Positions 23,801 through 36,794 of a DNA stretch of 64,000 nucleotides are shown here, one piece after another. Position numbers and translations under genes: made by a program. This DNA comes from Epiperipatus broadwayi (lineage: Eukaryota > Onychophora > Udeonychophora > Euonychophora > Peripatidae). Numbering within the stretch: position 1 is the first letter of the stretch; each line of letters opens with the position of its first letter. The stretch covers positions 1,807,478-1,871,477 of the forward strand of contig JAQFVV010006238.1 in NCBI GenBank assembly GCA_028023455.1, given 5' to 3'. The notes beneath the pieces were generated by a model that saw nothing but the letters and a program-made list of their open reading frames with translations, ran no database searches and was not told the origin of the DNA.

Positions 23801-24440
23801 TGCACTTTTTTATTCAATGAATGAAGGTAAATATAACAATCTCATTATTTGTTGTTAAAATAAATATTCAAACTTTATCTAATCAGGAATTCATATATAG
23901 TAGTTGTTGTTTTTTTGTTTCTAGTCTTCTTATTAGAACCCTCCAAGAACAGCATGATGCAAGTCATTATCACCATTCTTACAGATTGTTCAGTTATTTC
24001 CATAGTCACATAAAATAAGTAGGGCCCTTTGTAGTAATAAATAAAAACAATCACTGTAAACAGAGTACTGTACTTATATGCAATTAAATAAATCTGAAAA
24101 ATATATTTTTGCAACACCCTGATTTTTTCATGAATATGAATGAAAGAATATGATTTTTATAAACTTTCATAAGAAGTCAGAATTGAGAGCTATTAATGGA
24201 TTCATTGATTGCAGCTCAGTGAAGTCATTTTCAGTATATAATCATTACATAATTTCCCAAGCAATAAGTATTCAATTAATTAAGCACATCAACTATTAGG
24301 AGCCAAATATATTTGTTTAAAGGTGAATTGATTTGACCAATGAATCCATATAGTTATTATTTTTTAAAATATTTTATTATTGATGCTCTATATGGAAAAG
24401 TGCTTTAGAAATATTATTGAGAATTCTAAATTGAAGATTT
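20865..24440. other. long AT-rich stretch without recognisable genes
   Basis: I checked both strands and see no domain-bearing frame. There are homopolymers (G run 21697-21705, A run 21931-21947) and a short TA tract at 21839-21851. Open frames such as 23821-24018 and 23875-24117 lie opposite one another and look like chance. Confidence 0.4.
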
Positions 24441-25440
24441 TATGGTAGGGTTAAATATTATATTGAAGAGAAACCATTCAGGGTGGATGCTGCTGGAGAT
24501 GCTTTTAGTGTTGTTAAAATGATTTTACAGAGAGATGTTGAAAAAAAAACGTAACTGTTATATATGGAGAAAGCATATGCTAGAATAAAGTGGAATAAAC
24601 TTATGACCAGCTTGGAAAATAATGAGTATTTTGGAAAGAAAGAAGATGAGTTTGGAATATGTATATGGATCAAAGAATAAAAATTAGACTGGAAAGTAAT
24701 GAGATTGAAGAAGTGAGTATAGAAAGAAAGGTTTGATAATCTGCCTGTGTCTTTTAATATTTGTTTAGAAAACATGCTAAATAAATATTTAGATTATGGA
24801 AGAGATAATACTGATGGTAAACATAATGACTATGTAATGAAGATTAAAGTTGAGAAGGACAAATGTTTATGGATAGAAAGGAATAGAAAAAGATTTCAAG
24901 TTAATGTTAATGATGAGATAAAACGGCATTGGCAAAGGAGACATTTATTAAGAAAAAGAAAATATTTTATGACTCTTTGAAGACGAAGTTGAGAAAAAGA
25001 TTGTTATATAGTGGAGTATATTTTTGCATGGTTGTGAAACATGTACAAAGAATAAAAGAATTACGAAAAGACTGGAGTCCTTTGAATTGTGGGTATTGAG
25101 AAGACTGAAGAAAGTTAATAGGATAAGAAAATATTGGAAAGCATGTAAGAAAAAAAAAAGATTGATTGATGAAATTGGAAATAAAAAGAGAAACTGAATT
25201 CGATATACTAAGAAGAAAAAATTAATTCAATTAAGACGTTTTAGATGGAATAGTAAAAGGAAACAAGAAAAAAAGTATTTAAAATAATGATCTTGTTAGG
25301 TGATGTAAGGTTTGGAAAGTAATATGTGGAATTGAGAATTTGAGCAGTGGTTAGTACGAAATGGAGAAATGGTTGAGCCTGAGCGATTGTTCTCTGAACT
25401 TGTTTATAAGACAAAATACTATTAATGATGTGGAAGAGCA
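24440..25440 (+). pseudogene. LINE reverse transcriptase remnant (third RTE-like family)
   Basis: This is a decayed RT region. It shows FSVVKMILQRDVE, then LPVSFNICLENMLNKYLDYGRDN (the LSP-LFNIYLE... block of GVRQGC-type RTs), then VNVNDEIKRHWQRR, a CETCTKNKRITKRLESFELW block and VLRRLKKVNRIRK. A segment containing the catalytic FADD is deleted between the YGRDN block (about 24810) and KVEKDKCLW (about 24850). The 77-residue frame at 24747-24980 is the best preserved part; other parts need frame changes. The gene is inactive. The LESFE-W-LRR tail separates it from the families at 1-595 and 960-1850. Confidence 0.68.
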
Positions 25441-25444
25441 AATA

Positions 25445-28400
25445 TATTTATAGTACAGCATATTTCCATTTTTGCGTTCTGAGTTTTTAAAAATACAGCA
25501 ATAATATGAAGTTTTTTTATTATTTTGACTTCTCTATGTGGTGTTTGATTTCCATAGTAAACTGCAATTTTTTTTAAAAAAAAAACTGATTAAAATCGAT
25601 TTTATACACAATGTTACAAAGACATCAGTTTGTATGTGCGTTTAGTTTTTTCATATTTCAAATTTATATTATTACTTTATTAAAATTTTTATTTTTAACC
25701 AAGTAATTCTATTCCTGTTTTTCGTTTTCAATCCAGGAAACTCTTCCAGAATAATCGTCAAATTATTTCTTAGTACGTTTCATCTCTATTGAGGTATAAA
25801 AAAATGTTACTTTATCCTATTCTGCCATTTGATTCCTCCGAAGGCTTTGATGTTTTTTTGAGGGAATTAGTAGAGAGATTTGTTTTCAAAAGCACTTTCT
25901 TTATAATTTTCTAGTTAATAATGAAGATTGAATTAAAATCAGCATTAAGACTTCAACTACTATGAAACCAAGTCTTAATCTAAATAAGCTTTTAGTGAAA
26001 CCATGTAAGGAAAAAAAAGAATTTTCTTTATTGTAAAGAAAAAAAATCCATTGAAAGTCATTCATAATTTTGAAGATTGTTAGCAATGGTTGGAAAGGGC
26101 TGATCACACAAAAGGAAATGTGTTTAAATTCAAAAAGTGAACCTTTTTCTAATTTTTTCTTAAGCCTTTTTTTTTTTATATATTATTATTATTATGAAAA
26201 AAAAAAAAAAGAAGACAAAAACAGAGATTACAAGAAATAATTCAAACTTAACTTTCTCAGAAAGAAGTTAAATGAAACTTAAAATATTTTACTTTTAAAT
26301 CTTAATGCCTGCATTTTTTTTTTTTAAAATAATAAAAAATATTTATTGATAGATAGGAGGCTATATTTTGAAAATCACTATTTTATTTTTTCATCATTGA
26401 CTCAAGTCAGAATTTCTCTAGAATCAAATGATCTTTTTTAAAAAATATATATTCAATTAAAAAATCCCTCAAAATAAAATAATTACAGTCTTAAAAATAA
26501 ATTTCTTGTGACATTTCAACCCCCCCCCCGTCCGATCTAACAAAGCCATCTAGATTTGATTGATCTTTCTAAAAGTTATTGGAATCTGATCAATAGATTC
26601 AGGACTATCCTTGATTTTTATGCTTTTTTAAGTTACTGGAATCTAATCAACAGATTCAGAGCTGTCCATCAGTGTTATACTTCATTTGCTTTGTAAATGG
26701 GATTTAATTGTCTTTTCTCTTGTAAGGCATGATCTGACCCAAGCTATGAACCATGGCATTGATAATTATCAAACAAAACCTATCAGTGCATTGGGGGAGT
26801 TGAAGGATTTAATAAAACCACTTTTGAATTCATCTTCTAATTAGAATCACTGCAGAATTCTTTATATTGTTTGTTAAGCCACCTAACAAAGAATCTATAT
26901 GTCAAAAAATAAATTACAGCACTTTTCTATGTTTAAAATAATTAAAAATTATTTTTTAACATTGAAATGTGATCATTTAAAGTACTTTTATCTTTGTACA
27001 TTAATATAGAAAAAATTGTATTAATTTGTTTAATGCACTTGCTTACCATTTTGATAACCTAAGGTTCACATCTAGATGGAATAGGTATATGCTTTTGGAT
27101 AATAAAATTCCAAGCAAACTTACTTACATAGCAGGAATATTATAATAAACAAGCAAATTTCTTTTTTCTACTCTATCAACTATGTTGTATAAGATTGAAT
27201 CAGAGAGTAGCACAATTTTAATCTTTATTTTTGGAATGCCTTTGTTATTACATTTATCAGTGAAGGAGTACATTATTGGTTGCAGGTTTGAATTTCAAGT
27301 CTTCATTGACAAGTGTAAAAACCGGAAACCATGCTGTAAGTGGGGATTAAATTTTAATATTATCTTCTAAAACTGCATACTCACTTCTGTAATAGATAAT
27401 GCTAGTATAGATTTTGGAAAACATTAGCTTTCTTAACTATATTTCTTAAAAGCATCATTATGTATTAATGTGAATTCCAGAGATATTGGTAAACTGTAAA
27501 GTGTGAACAAAATTTAACAAGTAGAAAATTAAATGTTTATTGCTCAAGAAATCATATAATGTCCAAGTAACAAATGAAGCTTTGATTCAGAAAGTGTCAG
27601 TCCTGTTTGTCATGCTAACTCACATGATGGCAAAGTGCAAAAATAAGCTGATGTGACTATATGCATTATTTTACAACTATTCACTCAATGTATTTTAATA
27701 CAAATACATTATTATGATTTTTTTCTAGTATCTGGCATCCTATATTGCTATATTCATTCAAATTATTGTTAGAGGTATACTTTAATAGTAAGAAGGAAAT
27801 TCAATTGCACTATTTTTGCTTCATGCCATTATGCATGTCAGTAATTTGGTTATTTGCTCCAACATGATTAGAAAACACATATAAATGTCCCATGTTGAAG
27901 CAATACAAGCTTAAGAAGATAATAAATTTTTGTATAAACAATCAAAACATAAGTCTAAAATAGAAATTTTTGGTAATATTTTTTAAAAAAATAATTTAAT
28001 GCTTTCAAGAGGCATGCAATTAAAATACTCGTCAAATGGACTTTATGATTTTTCACAGTTACTGTCAGATTATTACTTTCTGTCAATTAAATAAACACGA
28101 TGACTTGGGATTATCTTGTGGTTATTAATAAGACTTCAGTAATGTCCTAGAAGATCATATCTAGCTGGATTAAAAATGAATTTATTTGGTTATTATATAA
28201 AGCTATTGTCTTGTGTCTTAATTTTTGATTGGGCTTATAAAAAAAGATCTTTGGTTAAGATGTTTTAGTGGTTCTAATTTTATTGAACTTATGTCTTTCT
28301 ATATATTTTTTGAGAAGCAGTTATTTACTTTGATGTGGATTGGAAGAATATGTAATTGCATAAGAGCCATTGTAAAATAATTCAGCAACATGAAATTTTT

Positions 28401-30055
28401 TATATGTGCTGCTTAGATAAAATTATATGTTGATTTAATTTGATAATTTTCAGATTCTTTAGAAAACATGCTTGTTCACTTTTGAAAAAGCATGGTAGTT
28501 CTGCTATTCTATATTGCTGTTTTAAACATTATCATGATATTTGCATATGTTTTTTTTTTAAAAAAGTAGATTCTGCAGGACTACTTTTATTGATTTTTAA
28601 TTTATATTTTTAAAAAACTGAAGAGGTCAGCATATTTATGAATAGTTAAGTTAGATCTAAGGCATTTATCTATTGTTTATGACAGAAAAAAATTCCCAAA
28701 AGGCATTTACTTTCTTCTGGTCTAGTTTTCACGCAGAGTTTTTTGAATAAAAGAAATATGTTTTTTTTTGCTTGTTTACAAAATATTTTTGATTATTTTA
28801 AACACTAATTGGTGAATTATTATTTAAAACAAGGATAAATTTAAATATACACTTTCAATAAAAGAGGTGTTAATAAGCTTGATCATAGTATAAAGAAAAA
28901 AACAGTGTCTATTACATCAGTATCTACCAGAATTGATACAATATTAAAATATTTTCAAATATGGTAATTATTATAAAGCAGATACCAGATTTTGAAACAG
29001 AATTTCATAGATTTATCATAAAACTACCTTTGTTTATTCACAAACTTAAAAGAAAAAAATAATTTGTTTCATTTTCTGAGTGTTTACATTAACTTAATTG
29101 ATGACCTTTATATTATAATCAGTTTTTGAATATTTTAAAAGATTAAGTATAATTTTTAAAAATATTATTCATTTATAAAATTAAATTAAAAAGAAATCAA
29201 ATCCAACTTATTGAGTTTTAGTGTAAAATAAATGTACAGTAGGAGATATGTTAACTCTTTTCAAAAACTCATCAGATATAACAAAACAAATATCAGTTAT
29301 ATAAGTACACCTGTACATTGCTTAGTGCATAATCCTTAATTACTTAGATTCACAATAATGATTTTCATCAATTTGCCCCCACTATTTTGATTTTCTCTAT
29401 AACAATCATAAAAAAATTTGTTAAAAAAAATTTTGGTTGCCATTTTGTAAGATTGATGATATCATAGCATAGTAATTAATACTATATCATCCAACATCAA
29501 AATAGAACTGTCATACTGAAACTGTACAGTATAGAATTTATTCACAGTACATTAGTTTAAAAACTACACTGTATTTACTCACTTTTATGTATTAAAATGT
29601 TTACTAACTACTTTGCTTATGGCAAAAATAACATTCATTGTATTGCAATTTATATATTGTAATTGTTATTTTGGGGAAAAAATTTACTAAATTTAAAAAT
29701 TACTAAATCTACATTAAAAATAACGTAATTTATTGGCTGGATTTTAAAACATCTCATAATGCTATTGCATTGTGAAAAAATGAAGTATGAAAAAAAAATT
29801 ATTCAGTATAAAACTGATAAAAAAAAATATGCAAAATTGCATACAGATAAACTTGAAAAGATTCATATGTTTAATATTTATTAAAATAGTTCAACTGCAA
29901 TAATCAGAATTTTTTTTAAGTCATTTCAAAGAGCTATACTTCGTGGCAAAAAAAATATTTACAGCTAGTGATTTTTATTTAGATCTGCATAGTACATATT
30001 GAAATGAGCAAATAGTTTAAACTTCCTGGCTAATTGTTCTAAAGTGCAAAATATA
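25445..30055. other. long AT-rich stretch with few landmarks
   Basis: Apart from a weak tRNA-like box pair near 27035-27085 (GGTTCACATCTAG) and a diverged ~57-bp tandem duplication at about 26575-26690 (GGAATCTGATCAATAGATTC versus GGAATCTAATCAACAGATTC), I see only AT-rich DNA. A C run lies at 26521-26529. No coding frame is credible. Confidence 0.4.
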
Positions 30056-30058
30056 AAA

Positions 30059-30308
30059 TGCGCTAACACACACAAGCACACAAAGCTGAAGACAAATAAA
30101 GAAATGTATATATATATATTATTTTAATACATATATTTAATTAAGTCGTTCCTAATCAATTTCTTATCTATTTACAAAATGGCTATGAATATGAGGGCTC
30201 TGACCCTTGAAAGCGCTTAGCCACTTAATTAAATATATGTATTAAAATAATATATATATACATTTCTTTATTTGTCTTCAACTTTGTGTGCTTGTGCATG
30301 TTAGCGCA
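30059..30308. mobile_element. 250-bp fold-back element, ~86-bp arms
   Basis: The left arm 30059-30145 and right arm 30222-30308 are near-perfect inverted copies. They begin TGCGCTAACA and share GACAAATAAAGAAATGTATA and ATACATATATTTAATTAAGT. The ~76-base loop is more GC-rich and contains GGGCTCTGACCCTTGAAAGC. The high arm identity suggests a young non-autonomous element. I could not identify a target duplication. Confidence 0.88.
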
Positions 30309-30309
30309 T

Positions 30310-31535
30310 AGTACATACTGTAAAAAAAAGCTATAAATATTGATTACAATATGCAAACATAGAATGCATTACACACATTCTTTTTTAAAAAATATATATC
30401 ACTTTTTTAAAGTAATTTTGACAATGTGCAATATGCTAATTTTGCTACTCTTACACTAATGATAAATAAGTCTTTATGATCAATTAAATTAAGTTATTAT
30501 GTTTTTAAAAACAAATTCTAAATAATTTCATGTAAGTAATATAGTATAGTAGTACAAATTTGAAAAAAAAAAAAAGTTCAGTATGGATTTTTTTTCAGCA
30601 CAATGAGAAATAGTTGCACAGAAAAACATGAAAAATTGTTAACTGCTAATTTACTTTCACTTTCTCATCTATTTTGCAGTACTTTTGGACAGTTAAAAGA
30701 CCCATTTTTTTTCTAGCAATTCTGTTTACATTTTCAATTAGAATCATGGCTGCAACTAATGTTACCATGAAATAAAATCAAGAAAATTTCCTGAGTTTGG
30801 AAACAAATAGATATTTTAAATTGATTGTAAAGAGAATATTGTATTATCTGTTCTTCTATGGCTTTATCCATGTTTACCATCATCAGTATTTTTAAAAACA
30901 AAGACAAAATACCAACATAGGTGTATCAAAACTTTCCAAAATCATATCACAGCATCTCATAAAAAAAAGATCCAAGAAGTTAGTCAACTATTCATTCTAA
31001 TTTTTTTCTCTAGATCCTCAACCATCACCTGGTACACTTCTTCAAAAAAAATACCAATATCATCAAAGATCTAGATGATAGCAATGGACCTTAAAGTAAG
31101 TAATTAATGATTCAGAAAATTAGATAATTATGATTGATGAATGGATCATCAGAAAGAACAACTTTAAAGTACGGGTTCTTTTTATTATCATACTTATGTA
31201 CATATTTTAAATAATTCTAGAATACATTTTTTTACCCTGTTTTTTGGCAATAATTGTAGTGGTTCAAAAAATGTTAAAACATTTTTAACAACATAACAGG
31301 TTTGAATTTGTAATAAAGAAAATTTATTTAAAGCTGAGCACTTTCGATACTGAATAGTAGCATAATCATAGCATCATGCGACTAAAGAAAATTGAGAAGC
31401 TTTTGAATATTAAATAATAGATTGTCATAAAATTGAATTTTTAGGAGTATATTTACATCCTAATGTTAAAAGTGATTGCTACAAATGTCATTTTTTAGAA
31501 GAGGGATTCTAGGGTACTTTTTATTGATGGTATGA
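30310..31535. other. AT-rich stretch without recognisable genes
   Basis: No reading frame or repeat structure I can support. Confidence 0.35.
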
Positions 31536-31541
31536 TGATCT

Positions 31542-32345
31542 TTAGCTATTGACCATGCCTCCTTCACTTATCTCTTTTTTGTCATCTCTCTCAGAACAAA
31601 CAATGTCAACTGTAAGGAGATCAAAGTTATGACCTAATTGCAATTGGTGATCCAAGAAAACAGAAGAGTATTCATTGCTGTCCTTAGTCTGGTTGTATCT
31701 ATATTTATGCTGGGCAAAAATTAGCATGGCTTCACATAGTAAGACCTCAAGCAATTAGGTTCTTTGCAATTAATTTTATACATAATTTGATGTAAAGCCT
31801 CTCTATGTATTTTGTGTTTTGAATTATTTAACAATTTATTTATAGATGGAGGTGAGTGAAAATTGATATTGTATTTATTGGTATAAATGTTTTTTAATTT
31901 GTATGCGAGTTTCAAAATATAAGGAAGACTTAGACCATTTTTCTTATCAAGTTGAATGTTTGTAGACTGTAAGTTTTTGTTATAAAAATTTGTGATAATT
32001 GCAATTATTTTTTAGAATTGTATCGAATATTTATTAGGTCTTTAGTGTATATATCAGTGTTTTTTCTCCGATCAGCCTCGAATTTGCACAGCTTTAAGTT
32101 TTTATGGAGAAAAAACATGCATATTTATGGGAGAAAGATACTTCTTACATTTAATGGTTTTAAAATTATCCTATAATCTAAAACATTGTTATCTCTAATG
32201 ATATCTAAGCTAAAAATTTTATGTTCTTCAGGAGCTCATCTTTCTTTTCAATGATCAATGTTAGAGCAGTGAAGATGCTAATTCAATATGAATTTTATCA
32301 ATAATTTCTTCATTAGCACATACAATATCATCCATGTGTTTGGAA
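31542..32345 (-). pseudogene. second Penelope-like element remnant (RT to GIY-YIG)
   Basis: This is an older Penelope-like copy on the minus strand. Near 32300-32338 it reads HMDDIVCANEEIIDKIH, where the catalytic YxDD tyrosine has become His. Further down come MKLAYKLKNIYTNK (31880-31915) and the GIY-YIG region MYKINCKEPNCLRSYYV (about 31745-31790), where the second motif reads SYYV rather than YIG. It continues EHKYRYNQTKDSNEYSSVF, then GHNFDLLTVDIVCSERDDKK (about 31570-31650). The motifs differ from the 10.7-kb copy, so this is a separate Penelope family. Stops and frame changes break it throughout. Confidence 0.75.
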
Positions 32346-32349
32346 TATA

Positions 32350-32875
32350 AATTATATTCGACAGACACTCAAATTTTGGAAGAATCAAATTCTCATATTT
32401 GGACAAGTGCAAATGTAGTAGAGGTTTCTATAGTAGGAATTCAAAATGCAGTATTGAAAAATGAACATCAGCTATTTATAAAAATAAAAAATTATAATTA
32501 TTTGGGAACTGTTTCATTTTCGGTAGTTGTTTTATTGACAGCCACGCCACGGGTGTAGTTGTTTTTCACAATAAGGGGAAGTGATAAATACGAAATAGGA
32601 ATATTAATCTTTAACTGAGTTTTAACGTTTATATGTGTGCTAGAGATAATCTCTAGTTTCTAAAACGATTAGTAATACTCATTAGTGTTTTTATCTGAAA
32701 TGGATGGCATCAAAGTTGTGAGGGAGGAAGTTTGACAATGGTAAATGAAAATGTAACGAAATAGGAAGTACAAGTTATATTTTTTACAGTTGGTTTTTTT
32801 TAATTGTTGATTAAAAAGAGTTATTACGATTTTATAATGATGCAAAGGATTTATTTTTTTATTGGTTGCATGTAA
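32350..32875. other. AT-rich stretch without recognisable genes
   Basis: The 74-residue open frame at 32334-32558 has no domain I recognise and overlaps the end of the Penelope relic. Confidence 0.35.
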
Positions 32876-32879
32876 CATT

Positions 32880-33690
32880 ATTTAACAATTATTTTTAAAC
32901 ATATCTGAAGAGATATTATTGGAAATCTTTTAGATTTTGCAGATAATGTGGTTGTTTTTGAAATAATGATTCTCAGAGTTTTCAGGCATGTTGCAAGAGT
33001 TACAGAGTGAAAGTAGGACTTAGTAAGCAAATACTAAAAAGATTAAAGTTATGTTCAATGGATTTTAGCAGAAAAAGAAAATAAAGATTGATAATCGTGA
33101 AATAAAAGTTAATAACTATAAAAACTTTTAGTCAGATTATTAATATAGAATGAAACATAATGAATGAAATTAATTGCAAAATTGAACTTGGATGGAGTGT
33201 TTTTATTTAAAATAATTTAATACTAAAAAGAAATCTGTCTATGTTTTTGAAAAGAAAGATTTTTAATAGTTGATTTTTTATCAGTTTTTATATACAGATC
33301 TGACACTTGGATGCTGAACAGAAGAGTAAAACAAAAACTTTTAGATGACACAATGAAATATAGAGAGATGTATGTTAGAAGTAACAATGAGAACGCAAAA
33401 TTTGAGTATGAAAGAACAAAAAAGTGTCATTGATATCATTGAGAGATTTAAAAGACTATAATGATGTTGAGCTGGAAATAGTGCTAGAAGAAATAAGAAT
33501 AGATAGACACTTGAAGTTTTAAAGTGTTTCCCTAAGTGATTACAAAAGATCTTAAAAGAAACATTGAGTGAAGTGGATTGATAATATATGAATGTTTGCT
33601 GAAGTGTTGTGGAGAAGAAAAACTATAAATTGAAAAAATTAGATTAAATGTGTACAGACCTTCATCGTATAGTGGATTAATAATGGTTAA
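32880..33690 (+). pseudogene. RTE-type LINE remnant, RT palm to 3' end
   Basis: This is the longest copy of the family seen at 1-595 and 7985-8430. It includes FRFADNVVVF (about 32930-32965), where the catalytic FADD has changed to FADN. It continues through an IKIDN.EIKV.NY-KL block, a CLKRKIF-like block (about 33235-33265) and the RWAGH..RRN-type tail to about 33690. Multiple stops and frame changes are present. The order of blocks is intact, so this is one decayed copy and not a rearrangement. Confidence 0.7.
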
Positions 33691-33844
33691 AAATATATCT
33701 GAAATCAATTATTTTTCTATTCTATATAAAATACTAACTAGTGTTACACAAAGAATTTTAAAAAATAATTAAACTGAAATTTAAAAAAAATGAAAAGTTT
33801 TTGATTGTATACTGAAATTCTATTTATTACATTGTAATCTTATA

Positions 33845-33990
33845 TCCTGTATCATTTAATATAATGGTTAAACTGCAGACTTGAGGGTTTAAAGTTCAGA
33901 TTCCCAGTTAGGGAAAGTAGCAACATTAACAAAATCTCAGCTTAGTTATTTGAATGGAAATATGGCTTTAACCTATCTTTATGTTATTAG
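33845..33990 (+). repeat. tRNA-derived SINE head
   Basis: A box TATAATGGTTAAACTGCAG and B box AAAGTTCAGATTCCC are spaced as in a tRNA. They are followed by an AT-rich body with CACGTGACTTGCCAG. I see no cloverleaf good enough to call a tRNA gene. Confidence 0.55.
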
Positions 33991-34045
33991 AATATCACGT
34001 GACTTGCCAGTCACCTGTCCATATGATTTTTTCTTTAAAAATTTA

Positions 34046-34574
34046 TCTTCATGCTTTACTTGCCAGTACTTCAGATTTGCTCATATATAAGCATTTGAGT
34101 CGTAGGAATAAGAGGATTCCTTTTATTCCTGCATAAATACTATATCTTGTATTGGTGAGAAAGTATTCATTTATTATTACCACTTGCAAAGCATATGCAC
34201 AATTAGTTTAAAAGGCTGATATTTGAATGCATACAATTGTAAACATACGCTATATAAAATAAATGCTTATTTACATATGATTAAGTTTCAGTTGGAATGA
34301 CGTTTAGTAAATTCTAGACAATTTCACCCACGTCATTCATTCAGTCATTCATTCAGACATCGTATATAGTAATTTAAAGTGACGGTTCCATCCTCACGCT
34401 TTACTTGCCAGTACTTTAGATTTGCTCATATATAAGCATTTGAGTCGTAGGAATAAGAGGATTCCTTTTATTCCTGCTTAAATACTATATCTAGTATTGG
34501 TGAGAAAGTATTCATTTATTATTAACACTCGCAAAGCGTATGCACAATTAGCTTAAAAGGCTGATATTTGAATG
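34046..34574. repeat. 184-bp direct repeat pair, 345 bp apart
   Basis: 34046-34229 and 34391-34574 align over 184 bases without gaps and with few mismatches. Shared strings include GCATTTGAGTCGTAGGAATA, AGAGGATTCCTTTTATTCCTG and AAGGCTGATATTTGAATG. The ~161-base spacer (34230-34390) is not obviously related. This could be two long-terminal-repeat-like ends of a tiny element or a remnant of a 345-bp tandem array. Neither the left nor the right flank shows a third copy. Confidence 0.85.
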
Positions 34575-34579
34575 TTTAA

Positions 34580-36220
34580 AATTTATTGTAATTTAAGTTT
34601 CTTTTTTCTTTCTTCCTTTAATCATTATATTCAAAAGAAATATAAATTGAAAGCAGAATTTAAATATTTTCCAAAATTTTAATTTTCATTATAAATTCAT
34701 ATATAATATAGATATATTAAGCAATTTGCTATATTAATATTCTTTAATTTTGACCTGATGGAACATGTCATATATTTAATTTATTAAAATTATATTGAAA
34801 TATTTATTATTTATGCAGCAGTTATACATATATATAGAATGATTCCTTTTTTTTCTTTTCAGTTATATAAATTGCAATGGATAGTATGTGTTTTCTAATG
34901 ACCTAATTACATTATTACAAAATTACTTGCGGATTTTGAATAATTTAAAGGATCATATGAGAAAGGCTTACTGTGCTTAAATTATTTAAAAGATATTAAA
35001 AAAGAAAACATAAAATACTAAAAGTTTAATTTTTAAATCCCATAATTTGTATTTTGAGTTATGATCTATTTCTGAAATGTCTTTTTTTATATATATTTAG
35101 ATAAAGTGATCCTTTTTAATTATTAATATGTATTTGTATTTGATTTTATCGAAAACACAAATTAGTATTTGTCTGACGGAACGGGTCAAATGATATCTAT
35201 TGTTGCAAACTCCTTCTCCTAGGCTCTTATTGGAAATGGTCTGATAAATGCTTTAATAGAGATTTGGCAGTTAGGAAATCAGGCAGGTTTTAATGAAGGA
35301 TTATCTGAGCATCTAGTGTTTGATGAAGATAAATGAGAGATGGAAATGAAGTTGTAAAGAGAAGCCAGATGATAGTTGTCAACGGGAATCTCATAAAACA
35401 TTAGCCCGATCGATTCACCCTCCCTCTTGTAATTTGATCATTTTAAATAATTAATATAGGCTAAAACAGAATGCTTTTTTTCTTCGATGCCTAAATCATT
35501 AAGGTCTACTAGTTTTTGTTTATCCTTTAAATCTGACATTATTTAATTACATATTTCTCAAATTTAATTGATAAATTATGTAAATCATTTTGTTAATGCG
35601 AACTTCATGCAATAATTATCAAATTTATTTTACATAACATAGTTATTTTAAATGACTAATGATGGTTGATCTGTATAATAGATAAGGAAAGTGTACTATT
35701 CACTAAACATATTTTTGAATATTTTAAAACAAAATATAATGCATAATCAAGAGGAACCATAAACGGAAAACAAGGGAAACAATGTTTCCATGAATAGTAA
35801 TGTCAAAATTTATTTAGATCAATCAAAAATATTAATTATTGTAAGTACGGTGTTGTTTTTTATCATTTACTTTTGTTCACGGGATAGAAAATATACACAC
35901 AGTAAATACATTTAATAATTATAATCATATGCCCACACATATTTTTTTATGTATGTATGTGAGGGTTAATATTTATCATCTTCATTATTTGATTACAGAC
36001 GCGTCTATATTGGCACAAGAAATATACATCTAAAACGAATACATTTATGTCCTCCGTGTATCAATAATTTATAGACAAATAACTTGGAATTATATGTTGG
36101 ATTATTTCTTCAATTGATGAATGTTTATAGAAAAATTCAAAGTTTATTTAAACTACTCAAATACATTCAGCTATTACAAATCACGTACAGGTAAGTATGT
36201 TTGTAATACAGCGTTTCAAA
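34580..36220. other. AT-rich stretch; short GC-richer patch at 35165-35430
   Basis: Nothing coding is recognised. The 35165-35430 patch has mixed base use and contains GGGTCAAATGATATC and CCCGATCGATTCACCC, but no open frame or domain. Confidence 0.35.
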
Positions 36221-36224
36221 TGTT

Positions 36225-36345
36225 AATGGTCTCTTTTGTTTAAGTATTGCTGGCCTAAATAGTAACAATACTGACATGGGATTTAAACTGTTGACTTTTA
36301 AAGGTAATGATCTAACCAATTAGCTATTTTGTCAAGTTGATTAAT
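36225..36345 (-). repeat. tRNA-derived SINE head
   Basis: On the minus strand A box TAGCTAATTGGTTAGATC is followed by B box CAGTTTAAATCCCATG at tRNA-like spacing. The downstream body is AT-rich. The adjacent 36353-36574 open frame is low-complexity and unlikely to be coding. Confidence 0.55.
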
Positions 36346-36794
36346 TTTATAGTTGAAACTAGATGACAAAATACCATTATCACAAACTTTCAGACAAACA
36401 CATAGATATATAGACATATATTTTTACATATTTCTTTATCTGTTTATTAGATTAATTTTACACATTTTCCATGCGTTGTTTTTTTTTTTTTTTTTCATGT
36501 TTCAATTGTATAATAATTGTTTTCCAGGTCAAATTTTCTTTTTATTAACATTCAAAACAATAATAAAACAATAAGTAAGAATAACTAGGTGACATTCAAA
36601 GTCTTTATTTCTTGTGGGTTTAAAAAAAAAAGTCTTGGCTTCCTGTTTTGCACATAATTTTTTAGATATAACTTGCAACTAGAAATGAATTTTATCTTTA
36701 GGATAACTATAGATGTCAGTTTATTGGTGATATCATAACTAGTCAGTATAATTTTGCATTATTTTTTAGGCCTGGTTGGGTTTATCTTTATAAA

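Noticed and set aside
27035-27085. tRNA-like boxes with GGTTCACATCTAG
   Set aside because: The A box is poor and no family body follows; not enough to call a SINE or tRNA.
29255-29290. CTGATGAG on the minus strand near a GAAAAG string
   Set aside because: No stem II can form between the two core elements.
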